From NCBI GenBank assembly GCA_963281255.1, contig OY725488.1, positions 7,785,524 to 7,849,523 on the forward strand: DNA of 64,000 nucleotides, given 5' to 3'. The notes under the pieces are model-generated. The model had not been told where the DNA came from, ran no database searches, and saw nothing but the letters and a program-made list of their open reading frames with translations. This document shows positions 1-13,700 of the stretch, piece by piece (position 1 is the first letter of the stretch; every line of letters begins with the position of its first letter). The position numbers and the translations under genes were made by a program. The stretch comes from Aphrocallistes beatrix (Eukaryota; Porifera; Hexactinellida; Sceptrulophora; Aphrocallistidae).

Positions 1-1
1 C

Positions 2-622
2 TCTGTGAGAAGCTTTAAAGAGTATTTTGAGGATAGTGGCAGGATGATGACGGTAGATTGCTCGTCAGGATTCTTTGAAGCGATTTGGCATTCAGTCCAG
101 TCAACATTTGTAGATGAATTCAAATCACGCTGCTTTTGGCCAATGGACACAGTGTTAGTATTCGCAATGGAAGGGTTTGATGTATTCAATAACAAAATCG
201 ACATGAGCACAATGAGACAAGTCAACTTGAAAGATCTCGTTACCGATCCAAAAGGCTCGGTTGAAAAACAAGTAGAAGAAATAGCCAAGTACGTGGACTC
301 ACAAGTAGAGAGATGCCATTACTTCATTGTTAATCCAGAAGGGACTACCTTCGGCAAAGGACAAGCAGATGATCTCTCGGGGTACAGTGAGGCAAAGGAC
401 CTCGTCTTCTACGAAAAAACAGAAGGACTCAACGACTTCACGGTCCACTTAAACGAGCTAGTTCGAGATAGTAATTCTTCACACAAATATTTCAAAGCGG
501 TTTGTTCTCTGGAGGATGAATCGCTGGTCTTCCCTACAAATACTAACACAGAGTTCACTCACAGAGTTTGTCTATGTCTCTCTGATAAGCAATCTCAGCT
601 CCATGAGCAATTCTTACACTGA
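2..622 (+). CDS. Adenylate/nucleoside-monophosphate kinase-like protein, C-terminal part (5' end outside window)
   Basis: The reading frame is open from the window edge to a TGA at 620-622, so the true start lies to the left; the first in-frame GTG is not a credible start. The visible 207 residues begin with a stretch (FKEYFEDSGRMMTVDCSSG) that resembles the end of an adenylate-kinase domain, where a Y/F-Y/F-E-x-x-G-x-(L/M)-x-x-(I/V)-D segment precedes the last helix. The rest matches nothing I recognise and has no membrane segment. The P-loop and lid would be upstream, so catalytic competence cannot be judged. It lies opposite to, and probably inside an intron of, the dynamin gene whose first exons are at 902-1221. 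The kinase assignment rests on one short motif and is tentative. Confidence 0.4.
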   Translation, partial: SVRSFKEYFEDSGRMMTVDCSSGFFEAIWHSVQSTFVDEFKSRCFWPMDTVLVFAMEGFDVFNNKIDMSTMRQVNLKDLVTDPKGSVEKQVEEIAKYVDSQVERCHYFIVNPEGTTFGKGQADDLSGYSEAKDLVFYEKTEGLNDFTVHLNELVRDSNSSHKYFKAVCSLEDESLVFPTNTNTEFTHRVCLCLSDKQSQLHEQFLH

Positions 623-869
623 ATACTATATGTCTAAACCTAGATCTCTGATAATGAAGCCAAGATTAGGGGATAAAGCGAACTGTATTATAATCAACAA
701 TATATTCGTTTAATTAAATGATGATACGATGAATGATGATATTAGACATAATGTGTTAGTTCTCTCGCTTTTGAAGATAGTTTTAAACATCTAACACCCT
801 TGAAGGGAGTAGGCCATAATGGATTACTATATTATATTGAATATAATTTAGAGTTTTAGACTAATTTTA

Positions 870-1221
<352 letters not shown>

Positions 1222-1315
1222 GATTGGGAGAACGTATCTCGAGAGAGATAGATATCAGAGCTACTATTTTGCAATGAAGAATTTCTGAGATCAAGATTGT
1301 ATCATAGACGAGATA

Positions 1316-1463
1316 CAGTAGATATTGGATATAGTGATAATTTTTTGGGTTTGAGGTGCCCCAGTCGATGACATTCCATACTAATTTTATTGGATATAGT
1401 GATAAGTGATAATTTGACCCCAAATTTTCTGTCCCCGACACTATCACTATCCAATATCTACTG
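1316..1463. mobile_element. Small TIR element (MITE) with TA target duplication
   Basis: A 148 bp element with inverted ends (CAGTAGATATTGGATA at the left; its complement at the right), bounded on both sides by TA. The CAGT start and TA duplication fit the Tc1/mariner-pogo superfamily. It has no coding capacity and lies between the dynamin start and the 3' end of the Crumbs-like gene. Confidence 0.65.
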
Positions 1464-1716
1464 TACTTATATTTGTATCTCATAAGTATCTTAAATCAAA
1501 GGTTTAAATACGAAATAGAGTCATCTCACAAAATGGTTATGTGAGAAGAATGAAGAATAAGAATAATAAATAGTCAGTACATATAAAATGAAAATAAGAA
1601 TCTATAAATTTTTTAACATTTAGAATTAGAAAATAATAAAGAACTGGTGAGGAGTTGGGATTAATATTTCGTTATCTAGTTGTTATAATGCGAACTTGAT
1701 TTGGTAAATAAAAATA

Positions 1717-4700
1717 TTAAATTAGCGTTTCTTCTGATTCTATGTCGATGAGACCGAGACTGCCCTTTTGCACCTCAGTTTTTGCAGGGCTGTATTTATC
1801 ATATCTGTAGTAGGATGAAGCGTATTTCCAAAGAACAACCATAGCAATAATGAGAACAATGGTGACCACTATCAATAAAACTACACCAATTAGAGAGAAG
1901 ATCAATGCGTAATCTCTCGGTTGGAATTCACACAGTGGTCCACTGAACTCATCGAAACATTCGCACAGAAATTCAGAAACGTTGAGGTTAGAGCAGTTCC
2001 CATTCTGACAGGGATTGGAGAAGCATGCGTCAACTTCTTTACAGAAGATACCAACCATTCCTGACCTGCATAAGCAGGTGTACATTCCGTTGTTCAAGTC
2101 ATTACAAGTGGAATCCGGGTGACAACGATTATTATTACAAGCATCTATGAGTTGACATGAGTTTCCCTTGAATCCATTGAAACAGTCGCATTCATATTCA
2201 CTGAATGTGATACGTCGACATGTCCCATTGTTACAGTTCGCCTCATCGCAAGGATTGATCTCAGAACCACAAGTCGTGCCTGTAAATCCTGGATCACAGC
2301 TACAAACGAAGCTATTAATAGCATCTGAACACGACCCATTATCTCCACAAGGATTGCCGGTACAGTTATCTATTTTCGTCTCACAATTCTGACCACTAAA
2401 GTCCGGAAAACATGCACAGTTGTAAAATGTTCCTCCTCCACTGCAATTACCGTTCTGACAAGGAGAACTGTCACAGAGATTCAATTCTGTCTCGCATTGG
2501 TTTCCTGTAAATCCAGGATCACAAGAGCAGTTAAATGCAGCAACCAAATCCGTACAACCTCCCCTGTTATTACAAGGGTCTGGCGTGCAATCATCGATAT
2601 CTTGGTCGCAGTCTTTGCCAGTGTATCCTAGTGTACAAGTGCACGCGTAGTCATATATTAAGTCTTGACACATGCCATTTTTACATGGGGATGGTTCACA
2701 ATCGTCAATATTCACCTGACAAAAAGTACCATCAAATCCATCTTGACAAATGCATCTAAAAGAGTTGACAAGATCCTCGCACATCCCCATGTTAGCGCAC
2801 TGTACGTTAACGCAATCGTCAATGTCAACGCTACAGTTAAATCCCGTGTAACCAGCTGTACAGCGACAATTATAACTACCAACCAAATTATCACATGGTG
2901 CGCTATTCATACAAGGATTAAACATCTGGCACTCGTCTACATCTTGTGAGCAATCGAAACCTGTGAACCCTATTGTACATTCACATGCATAACTTCCTGG
3001 CGAATTAGTACAGATTGCCCCATTCAGACAAGATGTGTTCACGTTACACTCATCGACATCTTGTGAGCAATCGAGACCCGTGAATCCTGTTGTACATTCA
3101 CATGCATAGCTTCCTGGCGAATTAGTACAGTTTGCCCCATTCAGACAAGACGTGTTCACGTTACACTCATCGACATCTTGTGAGCAATCGAAACCTGAGA
3201 ACCCTATTGTACATTCACAGGTATAACTTCCTGGCGAATTAGTACAGTTTGCTCCATTCAGACAAGATGTGTTCACGTTACACTCATCGACATCTTGTGA
3301 GCAATCGAGACCCGTGAATCCTATTGTACATTCACAGGCATAACTTCCTGGCGAATTAGTACAGTTTGCCCCATTCAGGCAAGACGTGTTCACGTTACAC
3401 TCATCGACATCTTGTGAGCAATCAAGACCTGTGTACCCTATTGTACATTCACAGGCATAACCTCCTGGTGAATTAGTACAGTTTGCCCCATTCAAACAAG
3501 ATGTGTTCACGTTACACTCGTCTACATCTTGTGAGCAATCGAAACCTGTGAACCCTATTGTACATTCACAGGCATAGCTTCCGTACGAATTAGTACAGTT
3601 TGCCCCATTCAGGCAAGATGTGTTCACGTTACATTCATCCACATCTTGTGAACAGTTCTGTCCCATGTAGTTAGATGGACAGGTACACACATAGCTACCT
3701 TCTGTGTTAGTACAGTCGGCTTGATTTGCACAAGGAACTTCAAAACATTCATTGATGTCGGTGCTACAATTCTGGTCAGTATATCCTGCAGAACAAACAC
3801 ATTGGTAACTCCCGTGCGTGTCTATACACGAACTGCTTCCATTGACAAAACAAGGCTGTGATTCAGTACATTCGTCGATATTCATGTTGCATAGAGTCCC
3901 AGTGTAACCAGCGTGACAGCTACACTCAAATTCACTGATATTCGTCTTGTAACAAGTTCCGTTGATACAGGGAGAAGATTCACATGGATCGATAAGAGTT
4001 AGACACTCGACTCCAGTAAATGGAGCTGTACATTCACATGTGAAACCGTTTATTTCATCCTGACAAGTACCGTTATTCTTACAAGGATTAGGGTTGCATT
4101 CATCGATGTTGGTTTCACAATTAACTCCTCTGAACCCAGGCTTACATACGCAAAAGCGAGTAACGGTGTCTCCTTTTATTAATCTACATGAACCGTTATT
4201 TTCGCAAGGGTTAGCTTCACAAAGTGTCAGAGAACAAGTGGTACCAGTGAAACCTGATTCGCATGTACAGCTAAACCCGTCTAGAGTATCCATACATGAA
4301 CCATTCATACAAGGATTGAGAGCGCATGTCTCAATTTCACACCTATTCCCCTTGAAGCCAGTAGAACAGTTACATTCTGCCCCTGTGATATTCGATAGAA
4401 CGGAGCGAGTGGGGACACAGACACCTCCATTCACACATGAACAGTTGAAACAAACCTCTAGCGAGTCTAGCCTAGCCACACTACAGTTAGTTCCATTGTA
4501 TATGCAGGGGCAGTCACAGGAATACGAGTTTATCCCGTTGACACATGAACCTCCATTTTGACAAGGTTCTGGAATGCAATTATCAGTAACAACATCACAC
4601 CTTTCTCCTTCAAAACCTGGCATGCAGTCACATCTGAATCGAGGACTGAGATTGACACAGGTTCCATTTCCGCTACAAGGGTTGAGCGCACATTCATCTA

Positions 4701-7700
4701 CATCTGATTCACAAAATTCTCCGGTGTAACCAGGGAAACACGAGCAATATGCGGATGAACCGTTTGTGACACAAGTGCCATTGTTACCACACGGATCTCG
4801 AATACATGGATCTATCAAGAACTCACAGAATGTTCCTGTTAATCCCGGTTCGCATGGGAGAGGGCGACCATCATCTTCTGTTACATTGACAGCTATAATG
4901 CTCAGTATAGAGGTATTACTTGCTAAAAGAGGAATGAGATTTTCTTGCAATGTTAGTCCACTTATCCCTCCAACATAGCTGCCTAAGAGGTTAGCAGTAT
5001 AATTATACAGTAGAGAAATAATATGTCATATCAGCATAATAAGATTACCTAAAGAGTTCACGTTCCCAATATCGACTCGTACCACTGTGCTTTGATCAGG
5101 AGAGGAGGGTAGTTGAAGGGAAGCAGAACGAGTGGTGAGGTTACCATCAATACTGAATACAATAGTCTTGTTAAAAAGTAGCCAGCTAATGCGATGCTGT
5201 ATTCCATCCGTCACGTAGAGAGTTGTGCGTAATTCAGTTTCTAGACAAAAGAGTATTCAAGTTCAACAACTAAGCGATAAATTCAATTAATAGATGACCA
5301 ATTTATCTAAATTGAACAAAAAGAAGCAAAAAGAAGCACACGGATGAATACACAATAAATATCCAATTACTCCGTCATTCAAACAGGACATGGAGAATTA
5401 CGAGATAGTAGGTCGTATCGGTGAGGGAGCGCATGGAGTAGTTTTCAAAGCTAAACACATCCAGTCGGGCTACCCCGTAGCACTCAAGAAGATAGCGCTC
5501 CGCAAGCTCGAGGATGGCATTCCTAACAACATCCTGAGAGAGGTGAAGACTCTGATGGCTCTAGAAGAGCACCCAAACATTGTGCACCTGTTCGAGGTGT
5601 TCCCCCATGGGAGCGGGTTCGTGCTGGTATTCGAGTTCATGCTCTCCGACCTGTCTGAAGTGCTGAGGAACCACGGCGTGCTGCTGTCGGAGCCTCAGAT
5701 AAAGTGCTACATGCTGATGCTACTCCAGGGCGTCTCGCACTGCCACAAGCACAACATCATTCACAGGGACCTCAAGCCCGCCAACCTGCTCCTCAGCAGC
5801 TCCGGACACCTCAAGATAGCGGACTTCGGACTTGCGCGTGTGCACTGTCTGTCTGAAGAACGGCCGCACTACAGCCACCAGGTGGCCACGCGATGGTACA
5901 GAGCTCCAGAGCTGCTGTACGGGGCGAGGGTGTATGACGAAGGGGTCGACTTGTGGGCTGTGGGGTGCATATTCGGAGAACTCATCAACAACTCTCCACT
6001 CTTCCCGGGAGAGAATGATATCGACCAGCTCTGCTGTGTCACGAGAATCCTGGGAACGCCGAACGAGAGGGTGTGGCCAGGACTATCAGAACTGCCGGAC
6101 TACAAGAAAATCACATTTCCTGAGCTCCCACCTATCCCGCTGCACGAGATCGTCCCTGATGCTGCCCCCCTCGCTCTGGACCTGCTCGAGAGCTTCCTGG
6201 TGTACGTGTCCAAGAGGAGACTCGCGGCCTATCGGGCCCTCATCCATCCTTACTTATTCTCAGACCCTCTCCCTGTGCACCACTCACAGCTCCCTTCCCC
6301 GAAATCCCAGCCGAAGAGAGACCTCTTCCAGATCTTCAGCAGTACCGAGTTCGACCCTTCCCCGCTGCTCCGCCCCTCCAAGGTGCCCTCCCACACTGTC
6401 GCTCTAGCAACTCCCACTCAGACGAGGAGGGAGCTCCACATCGAACGAGAGAGAGAAGGAGACAGAAAGAAGGCGAAAGATACCGCACAAAAAATGCGAC
6501 AGGAAAGTAAAAAGTAACCTTTACAAATGACATCACTTACTATTACTATTTGTCTCAAGCTTCATATTTAGCTGTCCATCTTCAATAACAAAATAAACTC
6601 GAATGAGATGATTAGAAATAAAATAGTTGGAAGAGAGGAGTACAACATTTGTAAATCGAGTTCGAAACTCGAAACTCCCGCTGAGCACTCCAGTCGATGC
6701 ATTTTCTTGTCGTAACGATAGCTTCACAAAAGAAGTCCGTGAGAACAAGACTGGGATATCTAAACAGGGATAATTCACCAGGTAATGGCATATAACATTA
6801 TGATTAAATAATATGTGTTGAAGTAACCTTGATCACAGCGGGCGCCTGTATAGCCAGCTGAGCAAGCACAGCTGAACTGAGTGTTGTTGATCCTAGTGCA
6901 GATCCCGTTACCATTACACGAGTTTCCCTCGCAGGGATCTATCAAGCTCTCGCACTCTGCCCCCGTAAACTCGGCACTGCAGATACAATCGTATCTCTGT
7001 CCATTAGGTACGCACGTGCCGTTATTCAGACAAGGGGTTGGAGAGCAGGGCAGTATGGTAGGAGGGTTGGTTGTAGGAGTGATCAAAGTCCGACAGAGGG
7101 AGCCTGTGAAATTGGAATTACATCGACACGAAAATGACCCCTGATTGTTGATACATTGGCCACCAGGAGAACAAGGAGAGGATTGGCACTCGTCTAAATC
7201 TTCTTCACACCCAGGACCTGTGAACCCTACAGCACACGAACACGAGTAGGAGCCGAAGCTATTTAAACAGGTCGCGTCGTTGAGACAAGGAGATGGAACT
7301 GCATCGCACTCATTCACGTCTGATTGACACCGGATCCCTGGAGATCAGAATAAGGGAATAATATCTGAATAAGGTTTTAAGTTAGCACACTTACCAGTGA
7401 ACCCATCTCTACATTCACAAGTGAAATTTCCAGTATTGTCCTGTTGACAGGAGGCTCCGTTTTCACAAGGAGAGAGGGTGCAGGGGTTTAGAAACACATC
7501 GCAGAGTCTACCCGTGAAGTTAGTAGCACACTGACACACAAACCCATTCACAACATCCAAACAAGTGGATGCGTTCAAACATGGATTACTCGCACATTCG
7601 TAGATATCAAGTTGGCAATTGATTCCAGTATAGCCGGGATGACACACACAAGTGTAGCTGTTTCTTTCATTCACACATCTCCCATTGATACAGGGAGTTG

Positions 7701-10700
7701 AGGCGCACTCATTCACATCCCTCCCACACGTTAAACCAGTGTAGCCGGAAGGACAAAAGCACTCCAAGCCAGGTTTCCTGTCAACACAACGCCCTCCATT
7801 TTTACAGGTTGATGGAGTACACACGGCAACTTCAGTGCAGTTGATTCCTAAACAATGCAGAGTATTAATATACAATTGAGATTCAACCAACGTTAAATAA
7901 GTACGATTATAACCATGAAGACTATGCAGTATTTATCAAACAGATTAAATGCACTGCTGCTGAACCTAACACAAATGTTCTAAATATGAACAGTTGTGTG
8001 TAAATAGGCAATTGAATAACACAGTTATCTTTGGTAGCGGAATCAGTGAGAATTATCAGTAATGGAGGAACAGGGCACATTTGTTACTTCGAGTCCGTGT
8101 CTTGATCTTTCTGAGCGTCGGTTGCTTCCTGGACAGACGAGAGAGGATTCTGTTTACTCAGAAGGGACTGCAGCTCGGTGTGTAAGGGATCGGACTCTGA
8201 GAGACGGTTATTCCTCAGACACACTCTCAAGAGGCCAGGTTTAAACGGATTTCTAGGCTCCACGGACAACTGCCAGTTAACCGCAGTGATGAGAGAGGAG
8301 ACGCCCTCAAGAGAGATTAGGTTATAGGACAGATTGATACTGAGTAGAGTCATATTGCCGGGAATGAATATCTGCTTCTCTCTCATGGAAACCTTCTCAG
8401 TGAGAGGATTAGCATACTCGACAGCGCCCGACTTGTCAGCTTCCGCCGCTTCTGGCGCCCGCTTAGCCATCTTACTGCCACCTCCTCGCTTCTTCGCGCT
8501 GTCCACTGGCTTCATTCTGCCCTTGTCAATGTTCTTAGCTGACTTCTCATCTCTTTGGATGTTCTTGGAAGAAGCCGCTGCTTTATGGGCTGAGGGTCGT
8601 CCCAGTTTGACGGAGCTCGGTTTGTCTTGGATGGGTGAGGGAGTGGCGCCTTGACTCACGCCAAGCTTGGTCGGACTATCTATCAATTCTCTATTCTGAA
8701 TAGAGTCTAAGGAGGCGAACACCAGCTTTCTGCGCTCCACTATTTCCTCGTGAGTGAGAGCGAACTCACTGAGCAGACACTTAGACATGAAGTGGAGGGT
8801 GCTGTCTGTGACAGAGTTACCCACCAGAGACAAGCAGTGCAGTGTTCTGTTGATTCTCAGTCCACTCACCACGGCGATGGCCTTGCTATCGTCCAGGCTG
8901 TTATTGGACAGGTTGAGAGAGGTCAGCGTCTTGTTGGTGCGCAGAGCAGTGCCTATAGCCGAGCACTGTTCAAGAGTTAGAGCGCAGCCACGCAGTGAGA
9001 TTGTCTCCACCCCAGATCTCTCCTGCAACAGAAGACAGCTGAAGTCCCCTCCAGTGACAGGGTTACCGTTAAGAAGCAATTGCTTGAGCGGGGGAATGCT
9101 AGCAGTGAGCTTAGCAAGTTCCGAAAGAGTAGACTCGGTGAGACCGACATTCCAGAGCGAGAGGGATTGGATAAGCTGACAGAAGGGGAGGCAGGTGGAG
9201 AGGTGGGAGAGAAGTTGAGGTGTGAGTAAGTAACCTTTGAAAGAGAGAGACTTCAGCGTTGACAGATCTTGATCGTCCTCATAGGTTACTTCCAGGCGCG
9301 GAGAGATGTATTTTGTGTTCGGAACTAGCTTGAAAGTGTTATAGCTAGAGCTAGCTATTGGTGCTGACTCCTTTTCGTCGGCACCGCTGTTTGTTTGCGA
9401 AATCTCATCCAGGAACTGAGGTCGTAATGCTACGGGAATTTCGTAAATTCCTTCTTTTCGGCACAGTCGCATAAAATCCTCAGTGAAAACTCCCTTGGGT
9501 ATGGAGGCAGATTCGTCATCATGCTCGTCTGGAATCGGAATCGGGGTTTTGATTGATTTTTCGCCTTTTTTTCGCATATTAATAATATCTTAATTATACG
9601 GAAATAGTAGTAGACAGTGGAGTTTTAAATTAATTTGTGCTGCTTTGGGATACAAACAAAAGAAAGTTAGCATACTACTAATCAAGAGTAAACAAATTTA
9701 TAAATAATTAGCCCCATTCAATGTTTACAGGGCATTTAAGTAGACAATAATTATTAATCATTGATGGATAGGCTCTCAAGCAATTCGTACAAAGTCAGTA
9801 CAACATATTTTTACATCATTTCTAATAAACTACTTCTCGTAAGGAGGAGTTTCGTTGTCAGGATGCTCAGGATCACTCTCTGTGTCAGAACCGTTGTCCA
9901 GATGCGGTTTATGGTATATGCAACAGCATTTGGACTTTTTCTTCCCCATGTGCTCATTATCAATCACCTCTTCAGACCACTTAATCTCCTTTTTAGGCTT
10001 CTTTTTAAGCACAATAACCTGTTTAGGATTTGAAGAAGTGTTGGGAGCCTCAGCTGTCGAGGTCGTAGTAGTGGTGCTCTTCGAGGTTGATGTTTTTGTG
10101 CGGCAAGCCATGTATAACAACAAACTACTATATCAGATTGTAACTCAGCGAAAGTCAATGCTATTCGAGTAAAATACTATAACCCAGGCTTATATATAGA
10201 TACGTATATACCATTGTAGGGCTAGCTAATAGGCGTATATACTTTTGAAGATGTACAGGCCACATTAATTACGCACCTTGATTATTCAGGTGGGGAAGAA
10301 ATACAATATTAATTAATATAACTGTGTGAATAATGTGAATCCTGTACCAATGCTTCCTCCCTTTCTTGCGACCTTGTACCAAACACTTGGATAGCGTGGT
10401 TGGCATATCAAGGTACAGAGCAGTAGTTCATGTATCGTTTAACATTGCAAGTACATGTGAGATTGAGAGTAGATGTACATAAGTCAAAGTACGAGAATAA
10501 CGTAGGTAAGAGCTGTAATAATGTATCATCCAAAAATTATGCTACAATCAAGTCTACAAGTAGTATTTTAAATTGAGCACATCTCCAAACCATCACCATC
10601 TACGTGGACGCAATTCGCAATTCGCCACAATTTATGCACAAACTTAGGCATGATGAGGTTTAGAATTTAAAGTCTTATAGATAAGGTAATTGCGTCATAC

Positions 10701-13700
10701 CATAATGTACCATCGGTAGTGGGCAGTGCTAAAGAGCACAGCCGCTGTTCTGATGGATTTTATAACATCATCACTCTGTTATGATGTCATCATTACGCTC
10801 CATGTACCTGCTGTATTTTTATTCGGTATAAAACTTTTATTTAATAATATATTTCATTGTAGGATAGGCAATCTACGGCTGATTTAGTTTTAAATTATGG
10901 AGAAATGTTTAAAAGTGGCCAATGTAGACTGCAAAATACAACACATCTCGATATTAGGCTGCTGTTAGCTGGAAACATGTTTCAGCTCCACCGCCAACAT
11001 CCATATTTCGCCACCACACACATCGTCATTATTTCAATTTAGTATCACATTATATTTAGGTATTGGGCATTTGCTACTATTGATTTGATTATGCTGTTGG
11101 TATAGCCAGCATTTGTATTTGGCCGAGAATATAAACTTCAATGCATATATTAAGTTTAAATATGGTAAGTTTGATAGTGTTACCAAATAGTAGGAAAATA
11201 ATAATGAAATATCGCCCCATTGATTGTCCTTTTGGACTGAAACAGTTTTTAAAACCAGGAATAATAGCATCACACCGTGACCAATTATGTCCACCCGCGC
11301 CCACCCAGAATTGCCCATACAAAAAGGCCCTAGTTGCGAGAATGGAGTTGAGTACCATAAAAAGTATTAAATTTAGGAATAAAATAGCATATGCAATAAC
11401 CTGTATATCCTAGACCACACGTACAGTTGTAGCTACTAGCTGCAGGGGTACATAATCCGTTGTTCTGACATGGCTGAGGGATACACGGATTGGACACAGA
11501 TTCACAACGAGCACCAGTGAATCCGGCTGCACACTCGCAAGAGAGAGATGAGTTCACGAGGCTGCAATAGCCTCCGTTCTCACAAGAGTCCGCCTGGCAT
11601 GAAACGCATCCCAATTCTAAAAATAGAATCCGAAATAGATTGTGTTCAAGAGCTTACACAGCAAGATGACAGTCAGCACATACCTGTTTGAATTGAGTCT
11701 AGAGGACAGGTGCAGGTGAAGTTACAGACGGAGTTAATGAGTGAGCTGTTACAAGGCGGGTCGCATACAGATTCAGACTGACAGCGAGAACTCGAAATGA
11801 TGCTATTAGTAGAGATAAATCATTCAGATAGACACAATATAAATGTTTTCGAAAACTTGAACTGTGTAATCACACCTTTGATTGGAAGTGATAGAGATGG
11901 TATTTGTGAGAAGGGTCTGATCTAGGTAGAGGAGATTGCTGACGCAACCCCTGCAGGCGGGAAGGGACTCATTTGTGCGATGTCCGAATGTTACTTCATT
12001 TCCAAGAGAGAAAATGGACTCAAGAGAAGACCCTATAAATAGATTTCTGAGAATAATGTGTTGAGAATTTGAGAGAGTGCGACCGTATCAGAGTGGGCGA
12101 GACTAAACCTTTGTATTCTGCAACCTGCTCCCCATCCAGTAGCAGAGATAGGAAGTCACCAGAGCGAATGAGCAGGAGTGTGTGAGAGGTGCCAGTGAAG
12201 TCAGTAACAGCAACAACTGCCCTGTCGATCTGAAGGATCAGTTGCTTCTCTCCCAGGTGGAGCTGGAGGTGAGAGGATGAGACAGGCCCCACCCGGAGTA
12301 GGAGGCAGTTATTCACACTAGAAGATTGTGGCATAATAAGAATTTCTCGATGACCCACAACTTAGTTCAATCAAATTAAAATGGTACGGACACATTAATT
12401 TCAATAATAACTAAACAAACATCGCTCGACAAGTAATAGTGAGATGTTGCGCTATCTACTCTAAGCATTGGCTAGCTCTCGCTTCTGCTTGACCAGCTCC
12501 AGACTCCGCTCCAGTCTGGCACAGACTCGCTCTCTCCCCAGCACGGAGACCAGTTGGTCCATGGTCGGGCCTTTGTAGGCTCCAGACAGAGATAAACGCA
12601 GGAGAGTGAGCAGCTGCTGACAGCTGACACCCAGATCTGGCGCCCATTGGGAGAACTTGATCTCGGCCAGACCTTCGGGCGAGTAGTCGAGCTCTCTGAA
12701 TCGAGTGCACACCCTCTCCACCAGCTCCGTGACGTCAGCGGTGCTGCTGAGGGAGTCGGAGAGGAGCCGGAAAGGCTCCGGACTGGGACTGGTCCAGAAG
12801 TAGCCGTGCTCTCGCGGGATCTCGGCCAGCAGCACGATGCGAGTGGAGAGAGCGTGCAGCACTGACTCAATATACTCTCTGGAACGCAGCTCATCTGGTG
12901 CTGAGTTGTAGTAGGAAGTCTGAGAGAGCAGCTGCTCCAGCTCAGAGGCAAGGACAGGCCGTCTGTTCTCATCTGCGATTATCCGCTCAAGATGAGTCTT
13001 ATTGTACCAGCCGATCTTCCTGAGAGACACCCCGGCGTTACTCGTGTGAATCCTCTTCAAGTCAAACTGCTCTATGAGCTCTTCCCGCGTCTGGAACTCT
13101 TCCTTGTTCTCTGGTTTGTAAGAAATGAGAGATACCGCATTAATCAAAGCATCGGGATGGTAGCCCTCGTCTCTAAAAAATTTAACACTGATGTCTGCAT
13201 TGCGCTTAGAGAGCTTAGTTCTTGAGCTCTCGTCTACCAAGAGAGGGAGGTGTGCGAAGGTGGGAGGCTTCCATCCAAAGAAGGAGTACATCAAGGTGTG
13301 AATAGGAAGAGAAGAAACCCACTCTGCCCCCCTCATCACATGGGAGATCTCCATTAGATGGTCGTCTACCACATTAGCCAGGTGGTATGAAGGAAATCCG
13401 TTTGATTTCATGATGATGACGTCATCTAGGTTTTCGTACTTGAAGCTCATGTTACTGAATACTTGGTCCTGGACCACTTCGTATCCAGTAGTAGGCATCT
13501 TTAGACGCACGACGTGAGGTGATTCTTCAGCGCGCTTCTTAGCACCAGAAGAGTCTAAACTGCGACACGTACATCGATTTATTCTGAGGTAGGTGGACAT
13601 GAAAATATCCTTTTTAGGCGGGCAGAAGCAAGGGTATGCGTGGTCCTCTTGTAGCAGCTGTTCTACGTGTTCCTTATAAATGCCAAGTCGTTGAGACTGG

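Noticed and set aside
6775-7890. Separate small EGF genes at 6775-7317 and 7345-7890
   Set aside because: Both are exons of the Crumbs-like gene; flanking GT/AG sites and phase-1 borders join them to neighbours.
8334-9179. Plus-strand ORFs opposite the LRR gene
   Set aside because: Shadows of the LRRC71-like coding region with no family resemblance.
10730-10800. Short imperfect hairpin with TGATGTCATCA (CRE/AP-1-like)
   Set aside because: Too short and isolated to support a regulatory call.
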